Assembly (NCBI RefSeq): GCF_052119585.1
Contig: NZ_JBGQOJ010000003.1
Coordinates: forward strand, 159,434-223,433
From: JBGQOJ01 sp052119585
GTDB taxonomy: Bacteria; Pseudomonadota; Alphaproteobacteria; Rhodobacterales; Rhodobacteraceae
Length of the DNA stretch: 64,000 bases
Direction of reading: 5' to 3'
Within the stretch, counting starts at the first letter, position 1. Each line of letters starts with the position of its first letter. The notes under the pieces are model-generated. The model searched no databases. It saw only the letters and a list, made by a program, of their open reading frames with translations, and was not told the origin of the DNA. A program made the translations under genes and the position numbers. Below, piece after piece: positions 16,400 to 24,562 of this stretch.

Positions 16400-16893
16400 T
16401 ACGCGCCCTCTCCGACCAGCGGTTTCAGTTCCGACAGGATCGCGTCGATCTCGTCACGGTCTGCGGTGCGCACGGCGCGCAGCGCCTCCAGTTCCGTCAG
16501 CATCGCCTTGTTGATCAGATGCGGATCGGCCAGCCCTTCCGCATTCGCGGTGCGCAGCGCCTCGTTGTTGTGGCGCAGCTGGTCATTGACCCGCGACAGG
16601 CGCGCGACATCCGCCTCAAAGGTGGCAAGCTGGGCGCGTTGACGCTCGATCAGCTTTTCGTTTTGCTGCATCAACGTATCCTGCTTTTCCTTGATCGCCT
16701 TGACCCGCTCGGTCAGCTGCGCATTCGCCTCTTTTTCCGCCGCAAGCGCCTCTTGCAAGGCGGCCATCGCCGCGCTGCTGTCGTCGGCCACGGGTGCGGC
16801 GGATTCTGGCGCATCAGCGGCCGTTTCCATCGCTCGCCCGATCCGCGCCAAAGCGTCGGTGATGCGACGTTCCAGATCTGCAATCTCGCTCAT
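16399..16893 (-). CDS. Coiled-coil protein co-translated with zapA
   Basis: A 164-residue acidic, alanine- and glutamate-rich protein that is almost entirely coiled coil (from about residue 45 to 125: ALAAEKEANAQLTERVKAIK and following). No signal peptide or membrane segment. Start ATG at 16891-16893 (MSEIADLERR); the upstream extension is unconserved-looking. The stop overlaps the zapA start. The position and the structure suggest a division-associated partner similar in spirit to ZapB, but I see no sequence proof and give no symbol. Confidence 0.85.
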   Translation of the reverse strand: MSEIADLERRITDALARIGRAMETAADAPESAAPVADDSSAAMAALQEALAAEKEANAQLTERVKAIKEKQDTLMQQNEKLIERQRAQLATFEADVARLSRVNDQLRHNNEALRTANAEGLADPHLINKAMLTELEALRAVRTADRDEIDAILSELKPLVGEGA

Positions 16894-17099
16894 ATCTGTG
16901 TGTCCCTGCTCGTTTCGCCGTATGCGTGCGGCCTCTGTGGGTCGGGGCGCGAATCGCAAACGGCACTCTCGACCCAAAGTTTACCTAAAGCCAAAGCCAA
17001 TTGCGCCCCCTTTCCGCCCAATGGGTTATGCGCGGCGCTTGAACTCTCCTGTCAGGCTGGTATCACCGCCGCAAGCCTAATTCCCGACCCAAAGGACAC

Positions 17100-19124
17100 A
17101 TGCCCGTGGATATCCAGTCGTTGCAGAAAGACCACCCCGATCATTGGAAAAAAGCCGCCGCCATCCGCGTCTTGACGCTGGATGCCGTTGCCGCCGCGAA
17201 TTCCGGCCATTCCGGCATGCCGATGGGCATGGCCGATGTCGCCACCGTGCTGTTCGAGAAGCACCTGAAATTCGACGCCGCCGCCCCGAACTGGCCCGAT
17301 CGTGACAGGTTCATCCTGTCTGCGGGTCACGGCTCCATGCTGATCTATTCGCTGCTGCATCTGACCGGCTATGCCGATATCACCCTTGGCCAGATCAAGA
17401 ACTTCCGCCAGTGGGGCGCCAAAACGGCCGGTCACCCCGAATTCGGCCATGCCGCGGGCATCGAAACGACGACCGGACCGCTTGGTCAGGGCCTTGCCAA
17501 TTCCGTGGGCTTTGCCATCGCCGAGGAAATCCAGCGCGCACATTACGGCAAGAAGATCGTCGATCACCACACCTATGTGATCGCGGGCGACGGCTGCCTG
17601 ATGGAGGGCGTCAGTCAGGAGGCAATCGGCCTTGCCGGCAAGCAGGAATTGTCCAAGCTGATCGTGCTGTGGGACGACAACGGCATCACCATCGACGGCG
17701 CCGTGTCGATTTCCGACGTCACCGATCAGAAGGCGCGCTTTGCGGCATCCGGCTGGACCGTTCTGTCCTGCGACGGCCATGATCCGGTCGATATTGACCG
17801 CGCCCTGACCGCCGCCAAGACATCCACAAAGCCGACGATGATTGCCTGCAAGACCCATATCGCGCTTGGCTCTTCGGCGCAGGACACGTCCAAGGGGCAC
17901 GGCGCCCTGACCGACGCGAAACTGATCGCCGACACCCGCGCCGCCTATGGCTGGACATGGGGGCCCTTCGAAATCCCCGCCGACGTGAAATCCCAGTGGG
18001 AGGCCATCGGCAGCCGCGGCGCCAAAGGCCGCCTCGAATGGGAGGCCCGCTTTGCCGCCCAATCCGAAAGCAAACAGGCCGAGTTCAACCGTGCCTATGC
18101 GCTTGATGCACCCAAACGCCTTGGCGCAACGATCAAGGCGCTCAAGCGCCAGATCTCGGAATCCGCCCCTTCGGTCGCGACCCGCAAATCGTCCGAAATG
18201 GTGCTGGAGGTCGTGAACCCCCTGATGTCCGAAACCGTCGGCGGTTCTGCCGACCTGACCGGCTCTAACAACACCAAGACCAAGGATCTGGGCGTTTTCG
18301 GCCCCGACAACCGCAAGGGTCGCTACATCTACTTCGGCATCCGCGAACATGGCATGGCGGCGGCGATGAACGGCATGGTGCTGCACGGCGGCATGCGGCC
18401 CTATGGCGGCACGTTCATGTGCTTTACCGACTATGCCCGCGGCGCGATGCGCCTGTCGGCCCTGATGCAGATCCCGACCGTTTATGTCATGACCCATGAC
18501 AGCATCGGCCTTGGCGAAGATGGCCCGACCCACCAGCCGGTCGAGCATCTGGCAATGCTGCGCGCCACCCCCAACACCTATGTGTTCCGCCCCGCCGATA
18601 CGGTCGAAACCGCCGAAGCCTGGGAAATCGCCCTGACCAGCAAAACCACGCCTTCGGTTCTGGCCCTGTCGCGTCAGAACCTGCCGACGGTCCGCAAAGA
18701 CCACAAGAACCGGAACCTTGTGTCGCAAGGTGCCTATGTTCTGGCCGACGCCGAAGGCAAGCGCGAGGCGATCATCATGGCCACCGGATCCGAGGTTGAA
18801 ATCGCCCTTGCCGCCCGTGACCTGCTTCAGGCCGAAGGCATCGGCACGCGCGTCGTGTCCATGCCCTGCTGGGAGCTGTTCTCGGAGCAGGACGAAGCCT
18901 ACCGTCGCCGCGTTCTGCCCGGTGGCCCGGTGCGGGTCGCCGTCGAGGCCGGCATCCAGTTCGGCTGGGATCGCTGGTTGACCGGCGAGCGTGGCAAGAA
19001 CGGCAAGGCGGGTTTTGTAGGCATGACCGGATTCGGCGCGTCAGCCCCTGCCGAGGTGCTGTATGAAAAGTTCGGCATCACCGCAAAGGATGTGGCCGAA
19101 AAGGTCAAATCCCTGATCGGCTAA
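17100..19124 (+). CDS. tkt: Transketolase
   Basis: A 674-residue transketolase, which moves two-carbon units between sugar phosphates in the pentose phosphate and Calvin pathways using thiamine diphosphate. Motifs: GHSGMPMGMADVATVLF near residue 36, the TPP-binding GDGCLMEGVSQEAIGLAG near 162, the pyrimidine-domain HDSIGLGEDGPTHQPVEHL near 468. Full length for the family. The ATG at 17100 follows AAAGGACAC. A strong terminator follows at 19147. Transketolase upstream of gap genes makes this a central-carbon neighbourhood. Confidence 0.97.
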   Translation: MPVDIQSLQKDHPDHWKKAAAIRVLTLDAVAAANSGHSGMPMGMADVATVLFEKHLKFDAAAPNWPDRDRFILSAGHGSMLIYSLLHLTGYADITLGQIKNFRQWGAKTAGHPEFGHAAGIETTTGPLGQGLANSVGFAIAEEIQRAHYGKKIVDHHTYVIAGDGCLMEGVSQEAIGLAGKQELSKLIVLWDDNGITIDGAVSISDVTDQKARFAASGWTVLSCDGHDPVDIDRALTAAKTSTKPTMIACKTHIALGSSAQDTSKGHGALTDAKLIADTRAAYGWTWGPFEIPADVKSQWEAIGSRGAKGRLEWEARFAAQSESKQAEFNRAYALDAPKRLGATIKALKRQISESAPSVATRKSSEMVLEVVNPLMSETVGGSADLTGSNNTKTKDLGVFGPDNRKGRYIYFGIREHGMAAAMNGMVLHGGMRPYGGTFMCFTDYARGAMRLSALMQIPTVYVMTHDSIGLGEDGPTHQPVEHLAMLRATPNTYVFRPADTVETAEAWEIALTSKTTPSVLALSRQNLPTVRKDHKNRNLVSQGAYVLADAEGKREAIIMATGSEVEIALAARDLLQAEGIGTRVVSMPCWELFSEQDEAYRRRVLPGGPVRVAVEAGIQFGWDRWLTGERGKNGKAGFVGMTGFGASAPAEVLYEKFGITAKDVAEKVKSLIG

Positions 19125-19146
19125 GGCAACCTTTGAGATGAACCAC

Positions 19147-19176
19147 AAAGGCGGCCCCGTTGCGGGCCGCCTTTTT
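19147..19176 (+). terminator. Intrinsic terminator of tkt
   Basis: GGCGGCCC (19150-19157) and GGGCCGCC (19164-19171) pair around CGTTGC and are followed by TTTTT; AAA precedes the stem, so it may also act on the other strand. Confidence 0.85.
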
Positions 19177-19284
19177 CATGCCTGACGCAGATCGCGGCGC
19201 GGTGCCGGGGATACAAACAGGGACCAAACCCTTTCGCAGATGCGTTCTGCTTTTGGTTGTATTGCCTGTGAAAATCATCTAACG

Positions 19285-19320
19285 TAATTGAATTAATTGA
19301 ATTAATTGAATTAATTGAAT
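19285..19320. repeat. Four perfect tandem copies of TAATTGAAT
   Basis: The 9-bp unit is repeated four times without a mismatch, ending 28 bp before the ATG of the small membrane protein gene. The AT-rich block stands out sharply in a high-GC region. It lies where a promoter would be expected, so copy number could change spacing or promoter strength. Confidence 0.85.
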
Positions 19321-19348
19321 TCTATTAAAGATCGCGTTGTTTACAATA

Positions 19349-19849
19349 ATGATGATTTCCTTGGCTTTTTCACCTTTCGTGAATTTTGATCCCTATGACA
19401 TGATCCGTCAGGTTGCACACCCGTTTCACGGACAGGCTGGCGCCTCGATCATGCTGGTCGTGTTCCTTGGCATGATCGCCCGCCCGATTTTCATTATCGT
19501 GATGGTCTCAATCCGCATGAAATCCCCGCTTGACGGTAAGGGCAGCGGGCAGTTGATCATGATGGCCATCGGCGCTTTGGGTGCGGCGGCGGTGCTGGCG
19601 GGCGGCAGCGTGTCTGCCGGGTCGCGCCTGAAGGAAAGCATTTTTAATCCCGTTGTGGTCATGATGGGGCGCAGCGATACCTGCGATCCCGAAACAATCG
19701 ACTCGTGCCGCGAGGTCTTTGTGCGCGGGGCGCAGGTCTGGGCCAATCCGGGCGACTGGTTGCCCTCCGAAGGGACATGGCCGATGACCGCGCCGGCTAT
19801 CCCCGCGCCGCCTGCGCCCCTACCGCCCGAGGCCGCGATGCCTTTGTGA
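19349..19849 (+). CDS. Small membrane protein with cysteine pair and proline-rich tail
   Basis: A 166-residue protein of no family I recognise. There are hydrophobic segments near residues 30-53 (ASIMLVVFLGMIARPIFIIV) and 70-88 (LIMMAIGALGAAAVLAGG), then a soluble stretch with two cysteines seven residues apart (TCDPETIDSCREVF) and a proline/alanine-rich end. Start uncertain: I use ATG 19349; a TTG at 19337 and another ATG at 19352 are alternatives. No clear ribosome site. It sits alone behind the 9-bp tandem repeat and converges with the DUF808 gene. Codon use looks ordinary for the window. Confidence 0.6.
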   Translation: MMISLAFSPFVNFDPYDMIRQVAHPFHGQAGASIMLVVFLGMIARPIFIIVMVSIRMKSPLDGKGSGQLIMMAIGALGAAAVLAGGSVSAGSRLKESIFNPVVVMMGRSDTCDPETIDSCREVFVRGAQVWANPGDWLPSEGTWPMTAPAIPAPPAPLPPEAAMPL

Positions 19850-19872
19850 CACCGCAGGCCAAGGCGGCAGCG

Positions 19873-20847
19873 TTATCCTCTGGCCCGCGCGAACAGACCC
19901 GACACCGCCGACCACGCCGGCACAATCGCCCATGCCGCAACAGGGATCAGCGCCAGCCCCAGCGCCAGCCCGAACACCCCGTCCATCGCCGCCTTGGCGG
20001 TCCACTCCACCGCAGCCCCGGCCTGCGGCACAAGATGACCGACCGCAACCGCCCAGTCATGGATGTGGTGACCCAGCCAGCCCGCGCCCAGTTCTTCCAT
20101 CCCGTGCACCACGATAGACCCGCCAACCCACAGCATCGCGGCGGTTCCCACCCATGTCAGCCCGATCAGAAACCCAGGCATGCCACGCACAATCCCGCGC
20201 CCCGCAGCGCGTGTGGCACGCAGCCGGCCCGAGACGCTCATCAACAGGCCCAGATCATCCGCCTTCACGATCAAGGCGACACTGCCGTAGACCGCGATCG
20301 TGATCCCGATCGCAACAATTGCCAGCGTCACCGCTTCCTGCACCAGTGAACTGGCGGGAATCGCGGCAAGCGCGATGGTCATGATCTCTGCCGACAGGAT
20401 AAAGTCGGTCTTGATCGCCCCTGCGATCTTTTCTTCTTCCAGATGCGCGGGGTCGTCCGGCCCCAGACCGACGGTATCGGGATGGTGGGCATCCGGAAAC
20501 AGCTTGTGCGCGACCTTTTCCGCACCTTCATAGCAAAGATAGCCACCGCCCAGCATCAACAGCGGCGCAATCAGGCCGGGCGCAAGGTTGGACAACAGCA
20601 AACCGGCGGGCAACAAAAAGATCAACTTGTTCTTGATCGACCCCAGCGCAATGCGCCCGACAATCGGCAGTTCCCGCTCTGCCGAAAAGCCATGCACATA
20701 TTTCGGTGACACGGCGGCATCGTCGATCACCGCCCCCGCCGCCTTCGCGCCAGCCTTGGCCGCCTGCCCGATCACATCATCGACCGAACTTGCCGCAATT
20801 TTTGCAATTGCAGCCACATCATCCAACAGCGCCAACAAACCGCTCAT
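19873..20847 (-). CDS. DUF808 (YedI-type) membrane protein
   Basis: A 324-residue protein beginning MSGLLALLDDVAAIAKIAAS, the hallmark of the DUF808 family, followed by DDAAVSPKYVHGFSAERELP and about six membrane segments, ending with a run of them near residues 270-320. The function of the family is not established. I start at ATG 20845-20847; the frame continues upstream for 53 codons without a family match and would enter the gap promoter. It is divergent from the first gap gene over a 304-bp region. Confidence 0.9.
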   Translation of the reverse strand: MSGLLALLDDVAAIAKIAASSVDDVIGQAAKAGAKAAGAVIDDAAVSPKYVHGFSAERELPIVGRIALGSIKNKLIFLLPAGLLLSNLAPGLIAPLLMLGGGYLCYEGAEKVAHKLFPDAHHPDTVGLGPDDPAHLEEEKIAGAIKTDFILSAEIMTIALAAIPASSLVQEAVTLAIVAIGITIAVYGSVALIVKADDLGLLMSVSGRLRATRAAGRGIVRGMPGFLIGLTWVGTAAMLWVGGSIVVHGMEELGAGWLGHHIHDWAVAVGHLVPQAGAAVEWTAKAAMDGVFGLALGLALIPVAAWAIVPAWSAVSGLFARARG

Positions 20848-21151
20848 ACCAGCAACCCTCTTGTTATGTCGGACGCACCCTAACGCCGGGCGCGGATGAT
20901 ACAAGACCCTGCCACCATCGCGGTGATTCTGTCCCAAAGGCATTTTCAGAGCCACAGACGCCGCCCGCGCCATGATGAGGCGCATTTCGTATACCACCGC
21001 ACACAATCCCCCGCCAAATGTTGGCGCTAACGGTCCGGTTTTGCGCTAACATGTTGATAGATATTCGATTTTTCCTTGGTGCCCGCAGTCAGGATTGCTA
21101 AGAGACGCCAAGGCAACCAGATCGCGCCAGATCACCGGAAGGAACCGCATC
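20848..21151. promoter_or_regulatory. Divergent promoter region of the DUF808 gene and the first gap gene
   Basis: This 304-bp space without a gene holds two operator-like sites (21019-21032 and 21038-21051) and a GGAAGGAA ribosome site just before the gap start at 21152. I see no terminator or RNA gene in the remainder. Confidence 0.6.
21019..21051. promoter_or_regulatory. Paired LacI-type operators upstream of the first gap gene
   Basis: TGTTGGCGCTAACG (21019-21032) and GTTTTGCGCTAACA (21038-21051) share the GCGCTAAC half and are spaced 19 bp centre to centre, two helical turns. They match the palindrome before the second gap gene. LacI-family regulators of central carbon metabolism in alphaproteobacteria (CceR in Rhodobacter, PckR in Sinorhizobium) use palindromes of this kind; I recall the motif and could not verify it. 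Confidence 0.6.
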
Positions 21152-22156
21152 ATGACCGTCACCGTAGGGATCAATGGCTTTGGCCGCATCGGACGCTGCA
21201 CCCTTGCCCATATCGCCGAAAGCGGTCGCAACGATGTTCAGGTGGTCAAGATCAACGCCACAGGCCCGATCGAAACCAACGCGCATCTGCTGAAATACGA
21301 CAGCGTGCATGGCCGCTTCGGCGGCGAGGTGCGGGTCAAGGGCAACACCCTTGATCTGGGCCGCGGCCCGATGGAGGTGATGTCCACCTACAACCCCGCA
21401 GAACTGGACTGGTCCGGCGTCGATGTGGTGCTGGAATGCACCGGCCAATTCAACGACGGCCTGAAATCCGCCATCCATCTTGAACGCGGCGCGAAAAAAG
21501 TCCTGATCTCTGCCCCCGCGACCAATGTGGATCGCACGGTCGTCTACGGCGTCAATCACCGGCAACTGGTCTCGACCGATCGCATGGTGTCGAACGGGTC
21601 CTGCACCACCAACTGCCTTGCGCCACTGGCCAAGGTGCTGAACGACGCCATCGGCATCGAGCGCGGCATCATGACAACGATCCACAGCTACACCGGCGAC
21701 CAACCCACGCTGGACCGTCGCCATCCCGACCTCTATCGCGCCCGCGCGGCAGCAATGGCGATGATCCCCACATCGACAGGCGCCGCAAAAGCACTGGGAG
21801 AGGTCCTGCCGGAACTGGCGGGCAAACTTGACGGCACCGCAATGCGCGTGCCCACCCCCAACGTCAGCGCCGTTGACCTGACATTCGAGGCCAGCCGCGA
21901 CACATCCGTGGAAGAGGTCAACGCGATCATGCAGGCCGCAGCCAACGGCTATATGGGCGCGGTCCTGTCCTACGACCCCGAAGCCAAGGTCTCGATTGAC
22001 TTCAACCACACTCCGCAGTCATCTATCTTTGCCCCCGACCAGACCAAAGTTGTGGGTGGCCGCACCGTTCGCGTGCTGGCATGGTATGATAACGAGTGGG
22101 GATTCTCCTGCCGGATGGCTGATGTGGCCGCCGCAATGGGGCGCCTCCTGCATTAA
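21152..22156 (+). CDS. Glyceraldehyde-3-phosphate dehydrogenase, paralogue 1 (Ala36 type)
   Basis: A 334-residue type I GAPDH: Rossmann start VGINGFGRIGR, catalytic cysteine in SNGSCTTNC (C151), IPTSTGAAKA and WYDNEWGFS. The residue that normally holds the NAD ribose (Asp in INDL) is alanine here: KINATG, A36. The same change is seen in gluconeogenic, NADP-tolerant GapB enzymes of Bacillus, so this copy may prefer NADP or run towards sugar synthesis; that is inference. Start ATG 21152 with GGAAGGAA upstream. A 47-residue membrane peptide gene and the second gap gene follow. Confidence 0.93.
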   Translation: MTVTVGINGFGRIGRCTLAHIAESGRNDVQVVKINATGPIETNAHLLKYDSVHGRFGGEVRVKGNTLDLGRGPMEVMSTYNPAELDWSGVDVVLECTGQFNDGLKSAIHLERGAKKVLISAPATNVDRTVVYGVNHRQLVSTDRMVSNGSCTTNCLAPLAKVLNDAIGIERGIMTTIHSYTGDQPTLDRRHPDLYRARAAAMAMIPTSTGAAKALGEVLPELAGKLDGTAMRVPTPNVSAVDLTFEASRDTSVEEVNAIMQAAANGYMGAVLSYDPEAKVSIDFNHTPQSSIFAPDQTKVVGGRTVRVLAWYDNEWGFSCRMADVAAAMGRLLH

Positions 22157-22186
22157 GGAGATCGGGGCCACGCCCCTGCGCCACAT

Positions 22187-22330
22187 ATGACCGACCGTAT
22201 CGCACTTGTTCTTTTCCTCTTGATTGCCGTGGTTTTCGCCGCCGATCTTCTGGTGTTCCACTGGGGCATGACGCTGTTTCTGGCGCGCAAATTTGTCGCC
22301 CTGACCCAATGGCTGGCGTTCTGGCGCTAA
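22187..22330 (+). CDS. 47-residue membrane peptide between the two gap genes
   Basis: Reads MTDRIALVLFLLIAVVFAAD and continues with a second apolar stretch (FHWGMTLFLARKF) to WLAFWR. One clear membrane span at residues 5-25. It starts 30 bases after the first gap stop and has AAGGAG near 22155 as a distant ribosome site. I recall short proteins of this kind between paired gap genes in other Roseobacters, which supports the call, but no function is known to me. Confidence 0.65.
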   Translation: MTDRIALVLFLLIAVVFAADLLVFHWGMTLFLARKFVALTQWLAFWR

Positions 22331-22370
22331 GTCGGCGTCGAGGCGGTTGACCTTTTTCCAAAAATCGCGA

Positions 22371-22384
22371 TGTTAGCGTTAACA
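22371..22384. promoter_or_regulatory. LacI-type operator TGTTAGCGTTAACA before the second gap gene
   Basis: A 14-bp near-perfect palindrome (TGTTA-GCGT-TAACA), 53 bp upstream of the start. It agrees with the two sites before the first gap gene, so the same regulator probably controls both. Confidence 0.65.
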
Positions 22385-22436
22385 GCGCGGGCCGCCAAAT
22401 CATCGCCCCGCTTTGCTTTTGGAAAAGGGGCGCACT

Positions 22437-23438
22437 ATGTCTGTCAAAGTAGCTATCAACGGCTTCGGTCGCATCGGCCGCAACGTCTTGCGGGCGATCA
22501 TCGAAAGCGGCCGCACCGACATTGAGGTCATCGCGATCAACGATTTGGGTCCGGTTGAAACCAATGCCCACCTGCTGCGGTTCGACAGCGTCCATGGCCG
22601 CTTTCCCGCAACCGTCACCACAACCGCCGACTCGATTGATGTCGGTCGTGGCCCGATCCGCGTCACCGCCCTGCGCAACCCCGCCGACCTGCCATGGGCC
22701 GATGTCGATATCGTGCTGGAATGCACAGGCATCTTTACCGACAAGGACAAGGCAAAGATCCACCTTGAAAACGGCGCAAGCCGCGTTCTGGTCTCTGCCC
22801 CATCAAAAGGCGCTGATAAAACAATCGTTTACGGCGTAAACCACGACACACTGACCGCCGAAGACCTGATCGTATCAAACGCCAGCTGCACCACGAACTG
22901 CCTGTCTCCCGTGGCCTATGTCCTGAATGAAACCATCGGGATCACGCGCGGGTTCATGACGACAATCCACAGCTATACCGGCGACCAGCCCACGCTCGAC
23001 ACAATGCACGGCGACCTTTACCGCGGCCGCGCCGCCGCCCTGTCGATGATCCCGACCTCGACCGGGGCCGCCAAGGCCGTTGGTCTGGTGCTGCCCGAAC
23101 TGAACGGCAAGCTGGACGGCGTGGCGATCCGCGTGCCGACGCCCAATGTCTCGGTTGTCGATCTGACCTTCGAGGCTAGCCGCGAAACGACGGTCGCCGA
23201 AATCAACGCCGCGATCAAAGCCGCCGCCGACGGCAAGCTGCGCGGCATTCTTGGCTATACAGAGGTCCAGAACGTCTCGTCGGACTTCAACCATGACCCC
23301 CATTCATCGATCTTCCACATGGACCAGACAAAGGTCATGGATGGCACGATGTGCCGCATCCTGTCGTGGTATGATAACGAATGGGGCTTTTCCAACCGCA
23401 TGGCTGACACCGCCGTTGCGATGGGCAAGCTGCTGTAA
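22437..23438 (+). CDS. gap: Glyceraldehyde-3-phosphate dehydrogenase, paralogue 2 (Asp36, NAD type)
   Basis: A 333-residue type I GAPDH of glycolysis: VAINGFGRIGR at the N-terminus, NAD-type ribose ligand in AINDLG (D36), catalytic C151 in SNASCTTNC, then IPTSTGAAKAV and WYDNEWGFSNRM. It is clearly a paralogue of the gene at 21152 but carries the usual aspartate. Start ATG 22437 follows GGAAAAGGGG. A LacI-type palindrome lies upstream and a strong terminator downstream. Having two gap genes in tandem with different cofactor residues suggests one for each direction of the pathway. Confidence 0.96.
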   Translation: MSVKVAINGFGRIGRNVLRAIIESGRTDIEVIAINDLGPVETNAHLLRFDSVHGRFPATVTTTADSIDVGRGPIRVTALRNPADLPWADVDIVLECTGIFTDKDKAKIHLENGASRVLVSAPSKGADKTIVYGVNHDTLTAEDLIVSNASCTTNCLSPVAYVLNETIGITRGFMTTIHSYTGDQPTLDTMHGDLYRGRAAALSMIPTSTGAAKAVGLVLPELNGKLDGVAIRVPTPNVSVVDLTFEASRETTVAEINAAIKAAADGKLRGILGYTEVQNVSSDFNHDPHSSIFHMDQTKVMDGTMCRILSWYDNEWGFSNRMADTAVAMGKLL

Positions 23439-23463
23439 TCAAAGGCTTCTGCAAAACGAAGGA

Positions 23464-23490
23464 CCCGCGCCCAACCGGCGCGGGTTTTTT
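23464..23490. terminator. Terminator between gap and coaD
   Basis: CCCGCGCC (23464-23471) pairs with GGCGCGGG (23477-23484) around CAACC, followed by TTTTTT. The T-run serves gap; the coaD stop codon directly abuts it from the other side. Confidence 0.88.
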
Positions 23491-23984
23491 CATGCCCGCC
23501 GTTTGTTGATCAACGCCTCGTTCACGGCGGGCGGTACGAACTTCGATACATCCCCCCCCAGCCGGGAAATCTCTTTCACCAGCTTGGAGGCAATCGCCTG
23601 ATGCCGCGCCTCGGCCATCAGGAACACGGTCTCGACCGATGAATCCAGCACGCGGTTCATGCCAACCATCTGATATTCATACTCGAAATCGGCCACAGCC
23701 CGAAGGCCACGAATGATGATTCCGGCTCTGACATCATGGGCGCAGTCAATCAGCAGGTTCTCAAACGGATGGGCCACAATCTCGGTTCCGGTTGCTTTTG
23801 ACAGTATTGCACATTCCGCCTCGATCATCGCGACACGCTCTTCCAGCGTGAACAGCGGCCCCTTGTCGCGGTTGATCGCCACGCCAATGACCAGCCGGTC
23901 AACAAGCGCCGCCGCCCGCTTGATGATATCAAGATGGCCGAGAGTGACCGGATCAAAGGTTCCGGGATAGAGTCCGACACGCAT
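23490..23984 (-). CDS. coaD: Pantetheine-phosphate adenylyltransferase
   Basis: A 164-residue nucleotidyltransferase that makes dephospho-CoA from 4'-phosphopantetheine and ATP. The nucleotide-binding GTFDPVTLGHLDII (T/HxGH type) is at residues 8-21 and the RGLRAVADFEYEYQM segment near 91-105 binds the pantetheine arm; the C-terminal SKLVKEISRLGGD is typical. I use the ATG at 23982-23984 (MRVGLYPGTFD); 11 upstream codons are not family-like. It ends at the shared terminator with gap. Confidence 0.95.
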   Translation of the reverse strand: MRVGLYPGTFDPVTLGHLDIIKRAAALVDRLVIGVAINRDKGPLFTLEERVAMIEAECAILSKATGTEIVAHPFENLLIDCAHDVRAGIIIRGLRAVADFEYEYQMVGMNRVLDSSVETVFLMAEARHQAIASKLVKEISRLGGDVSKFVPPAVNEALINKRRA

Positions 23985-24065
23985 GGGCGCCTCCGTTATG
24001 TCCAGAGCACGCAACAATATTGCGCAACGGTTTGCAAGTCGATTTTCCGCAGGCAGCCTTGCGGC

Positions 24066-24500
24066 CTAGTGGCCCATGATCATCCCTTCAAGCGCCTCTT
24101 TCTCCATCGACAGCTCTGACAGGCGCGCCTTGACCACGTCGCCGATGGAAATCAGCCCGATCATCTCGTCGCCCGCCATCACCGGCATGTGGCGGAACCG
24201 GCCCGCTGTCATCTGTTCCAGCACCACGTCATTCGACTGGTCGGCGGTGCAACTGACCAGCTTTGCAGTCATAAGATCGTCGACCGTATCCGACATGCAG
24301 CCCACGCCGCGACGGCCCAGTTCCCGCACGATGTCGCGTTCTGACAGAATTCCGATGGGCTTTTTGCCATCGGCAGAGACGATAAGCGCACCGATCCGGC
24401 GGCTGGACAGGATTTCAGCCGCGGCCGCCACGGATGTTCCAGGTTTGATCGTGATAACGCCCTCGTCGGCCTTGGATTTCAAGATCTGGTGGACCAGCAT
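24066..24500 (-). CDS. Protein of two CBS domains
   Basis: A 144-residue protein made of two CBS repeats: residues 8-65 (SVAAAAEILSSRRIGALIV, then GILSERDIVREL) and 75-130 (DVVLEQMTAGRFRHMPVM, then GLISIGDVVKARL). CBS pairs bind adenine nucleotides and usually sense energy state when fused to enzymes; stand-alone forms have no assigned partner. A GGGAGG site precedes the ATG at 24500. It follows coaD on the same strand but the gap (81 bp) is too large to infer coupling. Confidence 0.9.
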   Translation of the reverse strand: MLVHQILKSKADEGVITIKPGTSVAAAAEILSSRRIGALIVSADGKKPIGILSERDIVRELGRRGVGCMSDTVDDLMTAKLVSCTADQSNDVVLEQMTAGRFRHMPVMAGDEMIGLISIGDVVKARLSELSMEKEALEGMIMGH

Positions 24501-24562
24501 AGCAAAACCTCCCTAACGCCATACACTTATCCTGCCAGCGTCGCCCCAAGTGGCGGTGTCTG

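Noticed and set aside
17052..18728. 558-codon open frame antisense to transketolase
   Set aside because: It is a GC-bias shadow; the opposite strand is unambiguous transketolase throughout.
19285..19320. CRISPR array
   Set aside because: Units are 9 bp without spacers and no cas genes are nearby.
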